Below are positions 43,390-54,544 of a stretch of DNA of 64,000 nt, piece after piece. Each line of letters starts with the position of its first letter. Within the stretch, counting starts at the first letter, position 1. The notes beneath the pieces are model-generated. The model ran no database searches, was not told the origin of the DNA, and worked only from the letters and a program-made list of their open reading frames with translations. Source of the stretch: Tetrapyrgos nigripes (Eukaryota; Basidiomycota; Agaricomycetes; Agaricales; Campanellaceae); assembly GCA_013368315.1 (NCBI GenBank), contig JAACJM010000067.1, positions 310,001 through 374,000 on the forward strand. Direction: 5' to 3'. A program made the translations under genes and the position numbers.

Positions 43390-44496
43390 GTACATTACTC
43401 CGTCATTATAGTTTCACATCACTTCCCCCCCCTCTCATCCCACCAAATCCTCCTAATCCACCTTCTCCTCCTCGTCACAGACCCAGGGTACGGTGTAGGA
43501 GAAGGATTTTGCCAGGCGTCGTTTGTGTAGATGAAGCCGTCTACATGTATAATTTAAAGGTTGGGGTTGGGGTTGGGGTTGGAGTTGAAGCGAGGCAACG
43601 AGGAGGGGGAAACAGAGTGGGGAAGATGGTTCGTCAGTATCAGTGTCGTGTCGGGAACCAAAACCAAAAAATAAAAATAAAATAAAAAAAAGAGAAATTA
43701 AATAACGAAATGGCGTAGTTGGCGTATGGCGAATTCGCAGGAACAGTAAGGGTCAGAGAATAAAAATAAAAATATGGCAGGTAAAAAGTGTCATCGTTCA
43801 TATCGGCTGGCAGCGGGGCGACAGAGAAAAGATCGATAGTCCGAAAAAACAGATGAAACAAAAAGAAAAAAGAAAAAGATCAAGAAAAAGATGAAGCCAC
43901 CGACACTTTATCGGCTTTTCAAGTACCCGCATCCCCATACCCAGACGTAGATGTAAACGTCGACGCCCCACCCCCACCCCTAGCATCATAATCAACCCTC
44001 CAATCTTCTGTTTCTATGAATTTTCATCCTGGGGCGAGGGAGAAGGTTAGGTTGCTGCTATACGAATGATGAGGATTGAGGTGTGAATTGCGGCCACGGG
44101 CGGATGTGCGATGTGAGTTGTGGGCGGATGGGGGACGATTGTGCGATACGCGTGTGGAAAGGGTACGTTTATTGTGCGTTCGTTATGTGTTGGGGACGAC
44201 GTGAACGTGTCACGTTAAATTTTGAGTTGCTGTGTCTTGAAACCAGAACAACCCCCCTACTACGCGGTCCACGAAGCGTTTAAAGTTGATGGTAGTAATT
44301 TGATGGAAAGAGGGTCTTTATTGGATAACAAGAATGCTTTGGTGCGTTTGCGACGAGGGTTGTAGCCTGCATCTTCAGATGGGACAGAGGAAGATAAGAG
44401 CAGTTGGGGAAGGATGGCAAAGGCGCAAGTGGATTGGACGGTAAAGACGTTCGTTGTCTCTTTGCATCTTGTCTTGTTGCAGTCGATGGTAGCCAT
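43390..44496 (-). pseudogene. Pex24p-type peroxin remnant, internally deleted
   Basis: Minus strand. The N-terminal piece (44496-44260) starts MATIDCNKTRCKETTNV and has SEDAGYNPRRKRTKAFLLSN, identical in kind to the start of the peroxin at 52480-54230. The central part is missing. The C-terminal piece (44060-43400) has the dysferlin motifs VHVDGFIYTNDAWQNPSPTP and SVTRRRRWIRRIWWDERG. A GGGGTT run (43561-43588) interrupts it. The family sits in the peroxisomal/ER membrane and regulates peroxisome number. Confidence 0.65.
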
Positions 44497-44539
44497 GATT
44501 AGCTAATACGCGTTTCTTCGACGCGTCCGACTCTCAAAT

Positions 44540-45605
44540 ATGATTCCAAGTTCTCTTTTACTCGTGCAGACCCTCCTTTGCTTTAAAATGTCCAAATGTT
44601 TTTCGACGAGGAATCTGTCATGGAAGAGGACAGTCAATGGGATGATGTTGCAGTTTATTCAACAGTTGAACGACGTGAGTGAGGTTTATTCCTTTGCATC
44701 TGTATCTGCTTGGCTAGCGCTTTCAGTGTTTCTGACCTATCCTAACCCCCTCCTTACCCTTTGTCATTCAGACGATTCTTGGAGCTGTCTCTGTCGTTGG
44801 TACTGTTCCTGCTTTGATATGTTACTGTCTTTTTGGCTTCTACTTTACATGCACGTCAACTCATGGATGTTCCACAGTACCTCATTGAAACCTGGGGCCG
44901 TCGTCGCTCCCTTCTAACCGGGTCAACAATGGAAGCCGTCTGTGCTATCATCGTGTGTCCCGCCCCTCTCTCACCTAGGCCAGCGTGGTTTACTTCGCTT
45001 ATCGCTTATCCAGACCGGGCTCATAGGCCACTTCACCCTCGCTCCCCCTGGCACAGATCCCTCCCAACTCACGCCGTCTCAGAAAAGAGGTGGAGACGTG
45101 CTTATAGCGTTCGCTGTCCTGCACATGTTCTCGTTCGCGGTCTTTTGGGGTCCGGTTCCTTGGGTACCGTTACGTGTTAGGGCCAAAGGCGATTGCATTG
45201 GGTAGCGCGACGAATTGGATTTGGAATTTTTTGCCGAGTTTTTTCTCGGTGTGAGGATTTCGAATGAGTGAGTTTTTCTTCTTTTTTTGAGGTGTTTCGT
45301 CAATATGTTTTTTGATAGGCTGTACTGACCATGCCGCTTTTGTTCCACTTAGCATCGGCCCCCTCATCCTCATGATCTTCTTCGGCATGCTCGTATTCGG
45401 ATTTGTCTACGTCTACCTCTTTATCCCTGAAACCAAAGGCCTTATATTGGAAGAGATAGACGAGATGTATGTCGCTGGGGTTAAACCTTGGAATAGTGCT
45501 TCTTGGAAACCTCATAGGATAGAAGAGGCACATGAGAAGGTTCCGAATGCGCATGCGCGTGCGACTGGGCATGCGGAGGTAAGAGAGGTTGAGGAGAAGG
45601 TTTAG
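44540..45605 (+). pseudogene. MFS hexose transporter pseudogene
   Basis: Sugar-porter family remnant. Blocks: ILGAVSVVGTVPALI (about 44775), VPQYLIETWGRRRSLLTGS (44870-44930), GLIGHFTLAPPGTDPSQLT (about 45018-45075), GGDVLIAFAVLHMFSFAVFW (45085-45145), GPVPWV joined directly to LRVRAK (the usual YLGE.FP is missing), a +1 frameshift before AIALGSATNWIWNF (about 45185), and IGPLILMIFFGMLVFGFVYV with FIPETKGLILEEIDEMY (45353-45470), ending at 45603-45605. The first half of the protein is absent or unrecognisable. Confidence 0.75.
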
Positions 45606-46290
45606 GATGGGGCTGCGTGATGGTTGTTGAGAAGGGGGGAGGCCGTGATGTGTGTTGGAGTCCAGGGTCCTTAGGTCCAGGTGGATAGAAGAGCACTGAG
45701 GAGATTAAGCTGTGATTCGTTGGAAAGAACCGGCATCGTTGTTGTCTCCCTGTACGATAAGTCATTTCAAAGAATTGTTCATCATGCTCTTTCCTTGGTC
45801 TACATCATACTCTGGCGGGGCCGGACTCCACATACTCGTCTTCCCGTGCGCCGGGTCCCAGTCAAGTTTCCTATCGCAAGGTCTTTTGACGCGTTGAAAT
45901 GAAGATTTAGGAGGCCTGGGTCAAGTACCTTCCTCCTGTACCTCGCACAAGAAGAATGCGTACGATCTTGTCTTTATACTCTGCTGGCCTCATGCGTAAT
46001 TGAGGATCAGTCTCCTTTTACTTTGTGCAGTGAAACGGGGGACTATCCATACACTGCGGACGGCTGTCTGCCTTTATTCCAACAGGAGTGTTATAGAGAA
46101 ATGTTATATGCATGACGGTTTCAGAACTCAAGGGAAGCAATCCTCACGCGTACGCTAAATCGCTGAACAAACCATGTAAATCCCTTGGCCCTTAATCGAA
46201 ATCCTTGTACCTGTCGAACTCAGACTCGATATTGTTTCTTATTTTCAGGAACTGGCATTGACTTGAGCGTTTTTCACCTCTAGTTCCCAA
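45606..46290. other. Spacer without recognisable gene
   Basis: 3' flank of the transporter remnant and upstream region of the secreted-protein gene. No conserved coding frame seen. Confidence 0.4.
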
Positions 46291-46293
46291 GAG

Positions 46294-46301
46294 TATAAAT
46301 A
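46294..46301 (+). promoter_or_regulatory. TATA box
   Basis: TATAAATA about 110 bp before a GTAAGT donor in the leader of the small secreted-protein gene. Spacing fits a transcription start at about 46325. Confidence 0.6.
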
Positions 46302-46494
46302 CTCTCTTGTCGGACTGGGAAGGACAACGGTTCAACAAACCTTCAAAGCACACAAGTCCGAGTCAATCCTCTGCTCCGAGTCTACAACCTTTTTTTCAAC
46401 TTCTTAAACCATGTAAGTCTTCTCTACTGTGCTTCTACCTCCCTATCGCGAGCTCATTCTTCTCTTCTCTTCCCCCCCCCCCCCTTTCAACAGC

Positions 46495-46749
46495 ATGCAA
46501 TTCATCACCAATGGCACCAACACCTCTGGCTTCTTCACCATATCCAAGCTCATGGCTTTGGCCGTTGTAGCTTTGACTATGACTATGCAGGCAACTGCTT
46601 CCCCGGTGGCAGTCGCTGAGCCGGATGTTTTGGAAGGTGAGTCTACTACCTCCTCACCTGGCATTCGCTATTCCATCGACTATCCGAGTACCGTGACTTA
46701 CTCGTTCCCGACTAGCTCGCTGCATTTGCCGCAACCCCGCTTGTTCTAA
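46495..46749 (+). CDS. Small secreted protein, 84 residues
   Basis: ATG at 46495, stop 46747-46749. The N-terminus MQFITNGTNTSGFF is followed by a hydrophobic stretch ISKLMALAVVALTMTMQATA and a likely signal-peptidase site before SPVAVAEPDVLEGE; the mature part is about 45 residues, Ser/Thr/Pro-rich, no cysteine. A leader intron is predicted at 46413-46493 (GTAAGT, C-run, TTTCAACAG), placing the ATG two bases into the second exon, and a TATA box lies upstream. The family is not recognised. Size, signal and clean promoter suggest a real expressed gene; the proteins of this class in agarics are mostly uncharacterised. Confidence 0.6.
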   Translation: MQFITNGTNTSGFFTISKLMALAVVALTMTMQATASPVAVAEPDVLEGESTTSSPGIRYSIDYPSTVTYSFPTSSLHLPQPRLF

Positions 46750-47060
46750 CTGCTAAACACTCAGTGCTGAGCTGCGAAATGCATACAGTATGGGCACTGC
46801 AGTATAGTACTTCGAGGTTATCCATCTAAGGCTTATCCGTCTTTTTCTTCGCCTTCGCCTTCGCCTTCGTCTTCTTTCAAACTATGTATTGGGTTTATCG
46901 TCATTGGATTTTGGGTTCTGTTTCATCGGGTTTCGAGTATGTTGTATGTGCATTGAAAGAAAAGTGGATAAATGTAGAAAAGAAAACTGTGGATGTATAA
47001 ATTTGTATACGTAGTAAATTTGAGCCTTCCAAGAACGTTTCAAGTTCAGCAGAAAGAAAA
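46750..47060. other. Spacer without recognisable gene
   Basis: Downstream region of the secreted-protein gene, with a short CTTCGCCTTCGCC repeat at about 46849-46872. Nothing else seen. Confidence 0.4.
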
Positions 47061-47159
47061 ACAAAGCTCAGGACTTCTGAAGGCGGGACTGACTCAGAAG
47101 TGAAGCATAGACAACAAGATTGCAATTTGGAAAGCTTCCTGTATTATTGACGAATAAGG

Positions 47160-47265
47160 TAAGATGGGGATGGATTGGGTGGATTGGACGGTAATGACGT
47201 TCGTTTTGTCTTTGCGTCTTGTCTTGTTCAACGCACTGGTCGATGGTATACGAAAGGGTAGCCAT
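47160..47265 (-). pseudogene. Peroxin 5' end remnant in front of NLR-A
   Basis: ATG at 47265 opens MATLSYTIDQCVEQDKT and then corresponds to the KETTNVITVQSTQS segment of the peroxin N-terminus in a shifted frame (47230-47170). Only the first exon part remains. It keeps the divergent position relative to the NACHT gene seen at 54230. Confidence 0.6.
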
Positions 47266-47580
47266 GCTTATCTAATACGCGTTTCTTCGACGCGTCCAAT
47301 TCTTCTGTTCAGGTTGCTCCAAACCGTACTGTGTGCATTGAGCAAAGCTATCCGAAGACAAGAGACCTTTCCATGACTTAATCATGACTGCAGTCCACTG
47401 CAACCAAGCAACTTCTCCTTTGAACGCGTATCTTGAATCCGCGTAGCAGTCACACTCTTTCAAGCATGATCACATTAGCGCTCTGTTACAGCCTCTGGAT
47501 GCCTTTTTAGCCAATCAGCCCTAGGCGCTCATCTATCTTCTTCTCGACTCTGTGATAGCTGTCGTCAGTAATCGATATCG
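47266..47580. promoter_or_regulatory. Divergent peroxin/NLR promoter, copy A
   Basis: About 315 bp shared with 54231-54544. It contains ACGCGT at 47277-47282, 47290-47295 and 47424-47429 (the MluI cell-cycle box, bound by MBF in yeasts) and a CCAAT box at 47511-47515. The first two boxes form the conserved block ACGCGTTTCTTCGACGCGT. Confidence 0.55.
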
Positions 47581-49235
47581 ATGACAGACAGCTCTAGTGA
47601 AGTGTGGCGAGGAGCTCACTCGGCTAGGCAACCGCAATCGCGTCGTAGAGGTCCAGAAGAAGACTGGGATCACAGCAGAACTGGAAGACAAGTTGGGCCA
47701 CGTCAAGTGGAGAGCTCCAACCAAGGCCTAACTACTGCAGCTCTCTTTGCTAATTCGCACCACAACTCGTTCTCCCATTCTTCCTTCAGTGTTGTTGGAC
47801 GCGATCAAGTCAACACCTTTGTTGAAGATTCAGAAGCCGGTAAGTCATTACTTCTTCTCTAAATCATACATCCTCATTTTGTGGCTCCTCTTTTAGGTTT
47901 AAAGCTCTTATACCAGACTATCGCTCACGTTGGCGCGTTCCATGATTCCGAAACTCGTTATCCACCTCCCAAATGCCATCCTGAAACGCGAACAGCCGTC
48001 TTATCGGATATCTCTTCTTGGATAAGGGGTGCAGAGGCAGGGACCCGGGTTCATTGGCTATATGGTCCAGCAGGTGCAGAAAAGTCTGCCATCGCCCAGA
48101 CTTTGGCGGAGAGAGAGCAACGCAATCATTTGGCAGCCATTACCAGCTGGGTCGTCTTCCCCGAGTCTACTGTGATGCCTTGGATAGAGAGGAAAGAGGA
48201 AGATAATACTGGTTGTATGGCATTGCCACTCCGCATTATTCGGGCGGACAGGGATGGACTCTTCGACGACGAGGCTCCTCAGGAACACTTGCAAAAGGCA
48301 GAGTTGACAACGGCTCTACTAATACCATCTCGACCGCATAGTAAAGTCAAAGCCAGTCCTAGAGATCAAGCCAATCATAGAGATCAAGCCAATCATAGAG
48401 ATCAAGCCAATCGTGAATGCTCCAGAACGGCTCTACTAGTACCATCTCGACCGTATAGTAAAGTCAAAGCCAGTCCTAGAGATCACAATCGTGAATGCTC
48501 CAGAAATGTCCCAATCCCCGTCCGAGTCCGACTCATCGTCACACTCATCATCCAATCCCAGCCTCCAGCCCACTGGCAGTCTCCGAGAAATGGCTCCAGC
48601 TTATTTTCAAACGCCCATGGTTTCGACGCCCTGCATTCGACTTTCAACAATGCTCAGACGATCAATGTTACGATCAACAACCTCAATGGTCCTGGGGCCG
48701 AGGATTCTACAAACAGGGATTTAGAGCTAGAACTGGCTCAAACGAAGGTGCGTATAGTATTTGTCCATTTCTCAAACAGGTACTTACAGTTTTGCGTTGC
48801 TTCCTTTAACCACGGACACTACTAGGAACGACTCACGCAAGTTGAAATCGAGGTGAGCCCTTCATAATCTCCAATTGTCTCATTTGCACAGCGTCTTAAC
48901 CTGGCTTCTTGTGCTTCTATCAGAACCTACAGCTGCGAAACACAATTACAAATCTAGAGTTAAGATTTAGCCAATTAGAACAACAAGTTAGACAGAGAAT
49001 TCCACCTGAACCACCTCCACCTCCGGATTCGCTGTCAGGCTTACGATCATCTTTTCCCAATGCTAACGAACATTCTTCTCCTAATCCTCCGGCTCCTATT
49101 TCAGATTCTTCTTCTTTATCATCTAGCATTCCGCTCTCGTATCTTTTATTAGCCGTTCTTGTTTTGTTTATGCTTTTCTCAATACTTGTACTCGTACGTA
49201 GTATACCTAGGCCTCGAATAACTTATATCACTTAG
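47581..49235 (+). CDS. NLR-A: chimeric, NACHT-truncated protein with coiled coil and membrane anchor
   Basis: Exons 47581-47839, 47897-48747, 48826-48852 (27-nt micro-exon ERLTQVEIE) and 48924-49235 join in frame to 482 residues. The N-terminal 180 residues follow NLR-B: SFSVVGRDQVNTFVEDSEAG, then HVGAFHDSETRYPPPKCHPE and the P-loop GPAGAEKSAIAQTLAEREQR, where Gly of GAGKS is Glu. After RNHLAA the sequence leaves the NACHT domain and enters a basic region with duplicated SRPHSKVKASPRD blocks, then FNNAQTINVTINNLNGPGAE, a coiled coil (LQLRNTITNLELRFSQLEQQ), Pro/Ser-rich linker and one membrane segment YLLLAVLVLFMLFSILVLV near the C-terminus. No Walker B is left. The whole frame is open, so it may be expressed as a new protein; alternatively the join is accidental. 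Confidence 0.55.
48311..48508 (+). repeat. Tandem repeat in NLR-A, period 117 bp
   Basis: Two units starting CGGCTCTACTA (48311 and 48428). The first holds three copies of an 18-bp word AGATCAAGCCAATCATAG (about 48362-48415); the second lacks these extra copies. Both periods are multiples of three, so the protein frame is kept. Confidence 0.8.
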
Positions 49236-49239
49236 AGAG

Positions 49240-49600
49240 TTGGAGAGACCCAGAGTCCGAAAAATCCAAGGCGCAGAGGGGCCTACATTATCACCCGCTA
49301 CTGCAGTTGATCTGCAACCCTTGTGTCATTTTCGACCATTTGCAGTTTCTTTTCGTATGCTCCAATGTCTTTACGCTTCCAGCTATCCAGGGCCAACTAC
49401 TAGTATGCTGCTGAGCATCTGGGACTGACTGCTCAGTGATTACCGTGACCGTTGGACTTCTGTTAACATCGAGCTCGTGGATAATCTTGGGATAATCATC
49501 TTAGTCTCTCTTGACCATCAATGCCACATCCACAAGATGCATATGGGAATCACCTCGACGCAACGGAACCGTAACTAATCACTGCAGCAAATTCATGCAT
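49240..49600. other. Spacer without recognisable gene
   Basis: 3' flanks of NLR-A and of the convergent helicase remnant. No conserved frame seen. Confidence 0.4.
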
Positions 49601-49609
49601 TGAAGCGAG

Positions 49610-52475
49610 TAAAAACTAACCTTGAGCCTCAACACGACTAGGCGCGATAAGAGCATCGTTCCTATGGGTGTCCATCGAATTCAAGACTTTATAAACCTCG
49701 CTTTCTCGCTCGTTTTCGGCTTGAGGCACATCGTCATCAAACATCTGAGAGCTTGCAGTCCAAGCATCTGAAAGCCCCAGAAATGTCAGTAACGTCTCTG
49801 CCAACGATAAGAAACTGGCCTACGTCGTCTCCACTCTTGCTGTCCGGCTCCGCGAATTGATTGCCCTTATACGAGGAACCGGCGGTCATGTTGGACAGTG
49901 CCCAAGTCAGTTCGGATGTTTGAGCTTTCTCGATCTACAAAGTAGTCAGTCAACCCATTAGGATCGCACCATGGCTACCCACCGCTTCCTTCGTCGCCAT
50001 GCCTTCGTGTAGCTTGAGAATGTTCTGGATCCTTTTCTCGTCGGGTCATTTTGAACACCTTCAAAGTACCTGCAATAAAAGGTTGACACAGGTTGATTGA
50101 AAGCTCAAAAAAAAAAAAAACAGCACACACCTTGTCTGAAAACTGGCGTTGTAACCAATCACCATCTGGTGCTGCTTGTATATTTGACGGGCATAGATGA
50201 GTTCTTCAAGGGCACCTGCGCCTAGTAGACGAAAGACGTGCACATCTCGGGTTTGACCAATGCGGAAGGCTCTGTCCATGGCTTGTAGGTCGTGCGCAGG
50301 ATCTGTTATACAGTCAGTGAAAGTGCAACCAAAGACAACGATGACTTACTCCAGTGAGGATCTAGACGACACAGAATGTTAGCTCCTTGGACACGTCAAG
50401 AATGGAAGATACTGACCAAAGACTACGACTTTGTTGGCACCTGCGGGGCGATGGTGTTAAACGAGCTATAGAAAAACCAAATAGATGGCTTACTGGTGAG
50501 ATTCAACCCTGTCCCACCGGCAAGAGTTGAGATAAGGAATATGAAAACTTCCGGGTCAGTCTGGAATTTATCAACGAGTGCCATTCCTATACAAAATTTA
50601 GATAGGCCATCTTCCTGAAGGAGAAAAACGCACTTTGATGTTGGGGAGTGGCGCCGTCCAACCTGACATTTCGGAAGGCTACAAGGTGATCTATTAGCCC
50701 TGGTGTCTACAAGTCTTTACTGAGACTTACATTTCTGAATGTGAAATTCGAGCATGTTGAGAAGCTTCACGGACTTTGAGAAAATCAGTACTTTGTTGCT
50801 GCGATCTTGGCGCCACTCGTGCAGAAGAGAGTCCAGAACCTATGAAGCTGTTCAGCTCAAGAAACTTAAAGAGATAGACAGGAGACCAACCGTCCACTTT
50901 CCACAAAAGTCGGGAGCTAAAACAGCCGTCCCATATACTGGGGGACCCTTGGGAAAGATGTCTCTAGCCAAAGCCCGATAGCGTTCATGCTGCATTTCGA
51001 AGCTGTCAGCTACTTTTAGTATGCGATTGGTGCTAACATTTACCTGTTCGTCGGTATCTGTCGGGGCTCCTAAACAGATATGGGGTCAGCTAGCGTAATC
51101 TCGGAAGGAGGTCGCACAAACCTGGCAGGATCAACGCTAGATGGTTCGACAGCTGAAGGAGTATAGACATATATCGTAAAAGTGCCGCGCCATCAATATC
51201 CTTCCTCCAGGGAGAACAGCACTTCTTCCTCCTAGAAAAGAGTTCAGCGTATCGAATAGAACATCAGTTGAGCTAGCATACTTTTTCCCAGAGCCGCATT
51301 CGCAAGGATCATCTTTAACAATCAATTCCAAGACCTCTGGAATCTGCAGGATACGCTTGTATGCGCTACGCTGTTTCTTTGCCAAGGGACAAAAGACGAT
51401 CTGATCAATTTTCTGAGGAAGCTACTTGCGTTGTGAGCATAGTGCGCAGATAAGACCGACCGATTATAACTACCTGATCTTTAATAAGGTCCTTGGTCCT
51501 GACGGATGTATGTGGATCAGTGCTCGGCCATTCGCTCGCAAAACACAAGTCCTTACCTACGCAAGAAAAAGACCGGCAGAATGTCCTTTTGTAAAGTGGA
51601 TGCAATGAGCTACAACGTCGTGAGCGGAGAATCGAGGGCATATACAAGATGCCTTACCAATACCTTAGACCTCTGGTCCTCGGAAGCTTTGGAGGATTGC
51701 CCTACGCGTAGAGGTTTCGATACAAATTGCTTCCACTCTTTTCCTCGGCACAAGAGACCTGGAGTGGTCCAATTTGCAATCGCCCATAATTCGTCATACG
51801 AATTTTGAATGGCGGTTCCAGTCAGGCCATAGCGACGCAAACAAGTAAATTTTGAAAAGGCCTGGGCTCCTTTGCTTTTATCATTCTTTATGCGATGTAC
51901 TTCATCAATAATGATACATGACCAATGAAGGTCACAGAGTTGCTCAATATCTCGAGCCGCCAGATCAAAGCTAGTGATAACTGTGCTCATGTAAAAATGG
52001 GTAACATAGAATAGATGATGTCAGGACGTACCAACATCTAGCCTGCCGTAGCGAAAGTCTTTGAGCACCACTTCTCGCTCTTGGGGTGGACCAATGTAGC
52101 ATCCAATCTCGAAATAGCCCCACTACAGAACGTCAGAAAAAAGAACGCCGCAGGTTACATTAGAGACTCACTGTGGCAAATTCTCTTTCCCAGTTTCCCA
52201 CTACGCTACTAGGCGCTATGATGAGGCATGTGGGCCAAAATTCGTTGGCAGGAGGTAATGACCTGTTCTTCTTCCAATCTTTCCCGTCCATGAGTTGGGA
52301 GACCTTGTCGTGTCATCGATTCTCGTCCGGAGAGGTGCCCGTTTTCTTCATAATGGCAGATAGGAACGAAATGATCTGGATGGTTTTCCCTGCAAATTAT
52401 CTTTGGCGGCGTGTATTGCGTAAATCAAGAGGTTCAACTTGCCCTAAAGATCTCCAGTATAGGGTTTAAACTCCC
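49610..52475 (-). pseudogene. ERCC6L2: ERCC6L2-like Snf2 helicase, 5' truncated
   Basis: Multi-exon minus-strand gene of the Rad26-like Snf2 group, DNA-dependent ATPases in DNA repair. From the 5' side: motif I remnant around a splice junction (GKTIQIISFLSAI, about 52410-52370), CLIIAPSSVVGNWEREF (about 52235), ITSFDLAARDIEQL (51985), the DEVH box IIIDEVHRIKN (about 51925-51893), GLTGTAIQN, then the cysteine cluster PCECGSGKK and RKKCC (51315-51225), characteristic of ERCC6L2, LLHEWRQDRSNKVLIFSKSV (about 50830-50770), LISTLAGGTGLNL (about 50550) and motif VI AMDRAFRIGQTRDVHVFRLL (about 50280). It ends at 49616. In-frame TGA at about 52335 and loss of everything before motif I, at a junction with the peroxin duplicate (about 52480), indicate a pseudogene. 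Confidence 0.8.
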
Positions 52476-52479
52476 CGAA

Positions 52480-54230
52480 TACCCACCCCCACCCCCACTT
52501 CCACTCCCCAACCCAACCCCCAACGGATTAATCACCCCAAACCCATCTCTTCCCCTCGTCCAAGGTGCCCTTCAGTTCCAAGATTCAATTTACTAAAGCC
52601 TTTTTTAAAGGTTTGAATGGCTTGGGTTATTTCTGGGGATATGGAGTTTATGTGGTTGGCCGAAGACGAAGAAGACGGGACGGGGTTTGGTTGTATATGG
52701 TTGGCCGAGACGTTTCTGGTTCTGGTTCTGGTTCTCCCTGTGTTCTTTCTGTTCCAACTCGCGCGACGTCTCTGTCTCTACACCCCCCACACACCCCTCC
52801 TTAACCAAATCCCCCATCGCACTAGCCGGCAACGGGGGTATAAGCGCAAAGGGGGGTAATGGTGCGAGAGTATTTAATAAAGCGTTATGTGTCTGTGTCC
52901 GAGCGGGGTGGGTGTTAGTGTTGGATTTAGCCGCTTTCTTCGCTTTCTTGACGGTTGGAGAAGTAGACGGCGAAGACGAAAAAGCCAACGACTCTGAGAG
53001 TTTACGTCCAATTCTCGAAGTTGATGTAGAAGGGGGCACTATAGATGGTGCGCTGGCATTGGTATCATGTCACTAGTAAACCTCGCCGCCGTCTGTGAAT
53101 CACACCTCTCATTCTCCCACAACTCGACCTCTCGTAACTCTGCATTCCGAATTCGATCTGTTAACGAATTCGTTGAGAGAGCGAGGATAGCGAGAGATTT
53201 GAGGCGATTTGTCAACCCCGATGCTCCCAAGTGAGAACTCAGTAAAGATACATTGATCGTGATGAATGGTCTTGGACAGAATCTGAAAGATATTTGTGTA
53301 ATAGGAACTTTGGGAATGTGTTGAGGGAAGAAAGACCTCGGGGTCAGAGGGACGGGTTTAAGAGGAAGCGAACGATTTGGGAAGAAGAACGCGAGAGGAC
53401 AGAGAATTGGGAAGGTTAGTGTGGGTGTTGGTGAGGGGGACCATGTCCAGAGATAATTGGGACGAAGGCTGGAAGTGACGTGATGGCGAAGTTGAAGGAA
53501 TAGTAAGGATAAATGTGGGTTGGATGATAATACGGGTAATGCAACGCCAAAAAAGGCGATTAGTCGGGTTGGTATGAACGGAGAGAGGAATAGGATTGAA
53601 GGTATGAGGAGAGTTAGGATGGTGAGAGCTGTTGTGGATACAGGAGCGGATAGAGACAGTTGGGATGGTATGGGCGTAATGGCTGCATGAGTATCAGCGT
53701 GTAACCCCATGAGATTCTGTATAGCTTGAAGGTTTCCTTGATAGTCTACACTATCTTCTGCAGGTGGAGGAGAGGTGTCTTAAGTGGTAACGACACCGCT
53801 GGAGGTGGTAGACGACGTCGGGGAATGTGAGCGATGGAAAGCATAATGCACGCCAGTATCACCAATGGCAGAACAAACAAGACTTGCGGAAATGTGCATA
53901 CGAAAGCATAGACGCAGAGCAGCGCAGTAGTGGGTTTCCATCCCTGCTTCCATGTCATTAACTCTTCTGCTGTGTCTTGAAACCAGAACAACCCTCCTAC
54001 ACGATCCACAAAGCGTTTAAAGTTGATGGTAGTAATTTGGATGGAAAGAGGGTCTTTATTGGATAACAAGACTGCTTTGGTGCGTTTCCGACGAGGGTTG
54101 TAGCCTGCATCTTCAGATGGGACGGAAGACGAGAGAAGGAGTTGGGGAAGGATGGCAAAGGATGTTGGGAGAGATTGGGTGGATTGGACGGTAATGACGT
54201 TCGTTGTCTCTTTGCGTCTTGTAGGAATGA
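52480..54230 (-). pseudogene. Pex24p-type peroxin, copy B, decayed and 3' truncated
   Basis: Minus strand, head-to-head with NLR-B. The start codon is lost: compared with the copy at 44496 an ATGGCTACC block is missing. KETTNVITVQSTQS, SEDAGYNPRRKRTKAVLLSN and DPLSIQITTINFKRFVDRVG are followed by the membrane segment LCVYAFVCTFPQVLFVLPLV (about 53930-53850). A frameshift and TAA (about 53790-53830) precede DYQGNLQAIQNLMGLHADTH, a second hydrophobic region (53660-53550) and VELWENERC, the start of the dysferlin domain. The Ser/Lys/Pro-rich segment KLSESLAFSSSPSTSPTVKK (about 53010-52950) follows, then the C-terminus is cut at about 52490 in a G-rich run. The family regulates peroxisome number and size at the ER/peroxisome membrane. 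Confidence 0.7.
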
Positions 54231-54544
54231 TTAGCTAATACGCGTTTCTTCGACGCGTCCAATTCTTCTGTTCAGGTTGCTCCAAACCGTACTGTGTGCA
54301 TTGAGCAAAGTTGTCCGAAGACAAGAGCCTTTCCTTGACTTAATCATGGCACTGCAATCAAGTAACTCCTCCTTTGAACGCGTATCTTGAATCCGCGTAG
54401 CAGTCACACTTTTTGCATGATCACATTAGCGCTCTGTTACAGCCTCTGGATGCCTTTTTAGCCAATCAGCCCTCGAGTTGGTCTCGTGTCCTCATCTGCC
54501 TTCTTCTTAACTCTGGTGGTAGCTGTCGTCGGTAGTCGCTATTG
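54231..54544. promoter_or_regulatory. Divergent peroxin/NLR promoter, copy B
   Basis: Same layout as 47266-47580: ACGCGT at 54240-54245, 54253-54258 and 54378-54383, CCAAT at 54472-54476. The first two boxes are also kept in the third remnant at 44508-44526. Confidence 0.6.

Noticed and set aside
43561..43588. GGGGTT run as an interstitial telomere
   Set aside because: Only about four units, absent from the duplicate at 62040, and not the TTAGGG repeat usual in basidiomycetes; more likely a local slippage run.
44908..45205. Two long plus frames in the transporter region as separate genes
   Set aside because: They are frame-shifted pieces of one MFS transporter pseudogene.
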